Assembly (NCBI GenBank): GCA_041738285.1 | Contig: JBGSQB010000052.1 | Location: 1 to 7,037, forward strand | From: SZUA-521 sp041738285 | GTDB taxonomy: Bacteria > Pseudomonadota > Gammaproteobacteria > Pseudomonadales > Azotimanducaceae | Direction: 5' to 3' | DNA length: 7,037 nucleotides | Shown here: in pieces, positions 6,832 to 7,037 of the stretch | Layout of the letters: each line of letters begins with the position of its first letter | Position numbering within the stretch: the first letter of the stretch is position 1 | Made by a program: the position numbers and the translations under genes | Notes under the pieces: generated by a model | What the model saw: only the letters and a program-made list of their open reading frames with translations | Told to the model about the DNA's origin: nothing | The model's database searches: none

Positions 6832-6859
6832 GCCTATCGAACTGGGACACAGTTCAGGC
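6832..6859 (-). repeat. Second hairpin directly after the stop codon of the right-edge gene
   Basis: GAACTG/CAGTTC (6839-6844 and 6850-6855) pair around a 5-nt loop. The stem continues with GCCT/AGGC (6832-6835 and 6856-6859) past a 3-nt bulge. It starts immediately after the TAA and has no T-tract of its own, so it may be a 3'-end stabiliser stacked on the terminator rather than a terminator itself. Confidence 0.6.
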
Positions 6860-7037
6860 TTAGATTTCGGTCCAGTTCACGATCTGGGTGGCAGTCACCA
6901 CATCCAGATATGCGGGCCGAACGATCGTTGCTGCGTAGTCCCCGCCAGCGATCGTGCCGGCTACGGTCAAGCCGATCGGACCCAGCGTCGCGCTCGCGGC
7001 GGCCGCATACGCATCACCACCACCCGGTGCCAGCGCG
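6860..7037 (-). CDS. C-terminal 58 residues of a gene entering from the right edge, possibly a second pilin
   Basis: An open frame runs from the window edge to TAA at 6860-6862, immediately followed by a hairpin and a strong terminator. The visible part is rich in Gly, Ala and Thr (APGGGDAYAAA, LTVAGTIAGG, RPAYLDVV) with alternating hydrophobic strands, and ends TQIVNWTEI. This composition would suit the globular end of a type IV pilin, and the place next to a pilin gene and the tRNA-Thr fits pilA. However, the diagnostic N-terminal helix is outside the window and no cysteine pair is visible, so the product call is inference. Its own terminator implies separate, probably higher, expression than the next gene. 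Confidence 0.6.
   Translation of the reverse strand, partial: ALAPGGGDAYAAAASATLGPIGLTVAGTIAGGDYAATIVRPAYLDVVTATQIVNWTEI

Overview
The window looks like chromosomal DNA of a GC-rich gammaproteobacterium. The evidence is a single-chain (AceE-type) pyruvate dehydrogenase E1 of 887 residues, a nadC/ampD divergent pair, an adjacent tRNA-Thr and type IV pilin genes. This neighbourhood (pilin - tRNA-Thr - nadC / ampD, with aceEF close by) is a known gammaproteobacterial arrangement: Pseudomonas aeruginosa has pilA - tRNA-Thr - nadC - ampD, and E. coli has ppdD - nadC - ampD - ampE ... aceEF. A TfpX/TfpZ-type pilin accessory gene also fits. The genus cannot be fixed from the sequence alone.

Left block (1-4580, all minus strand, read right to left): ampD, a ROK-family sugar kinase resembling E. 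coli Mak, aceE, then the start of aceF, which runs off the left edge. The junctions are a 4-nt overlap, a 30-nt gap and a 16-nt gap, so this looks like one transcription unit headed by ampD. AceE and AceF are the E1 and E2 components of the pyruvate dehydrogenase complex. AmpD is the cytosolic anhydromuropeptide amidase of peptidoglycan recycling. The kinase takes the place where E. coli has ampE, aroP and pdhR.

Middle block (4611-6201, plus strand): nadC (quinolinate phosphoribosyltransferase, NAD synthesis) starts 30 bp from ampD in the opposite direction. It is followed after 4 nt by a three-helix membrane protein recognised as a TfpX/TfpZ-family type IV pilin accessory protein.

Right block (6244-7037, minus strand): a complete tRNA-Thr(CGT) gene with encoded CCA and a likely promoter, a small type IV pilin-like gene (124 aa), a strong intrinsic terminator preceded by a second hairpin, and the last 58 codons of another gene, possibly a second pilin, that enters from the right edge. 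The accessory gene and the pilin/tRNA block converge on the 42-bp gap at 6202-6243.

No insertion sequence, CRISPR array, phage gene or new defence system is visible. The most notable points are the placement of the tfpZ-like gene behind nadC and opposite to the pilins, the hairpin-insulated pilin pair, and the Mak-like kinase translationally coupled to ampD ahead of the PDH genes. No stretch over 300 bases lacks a gene.
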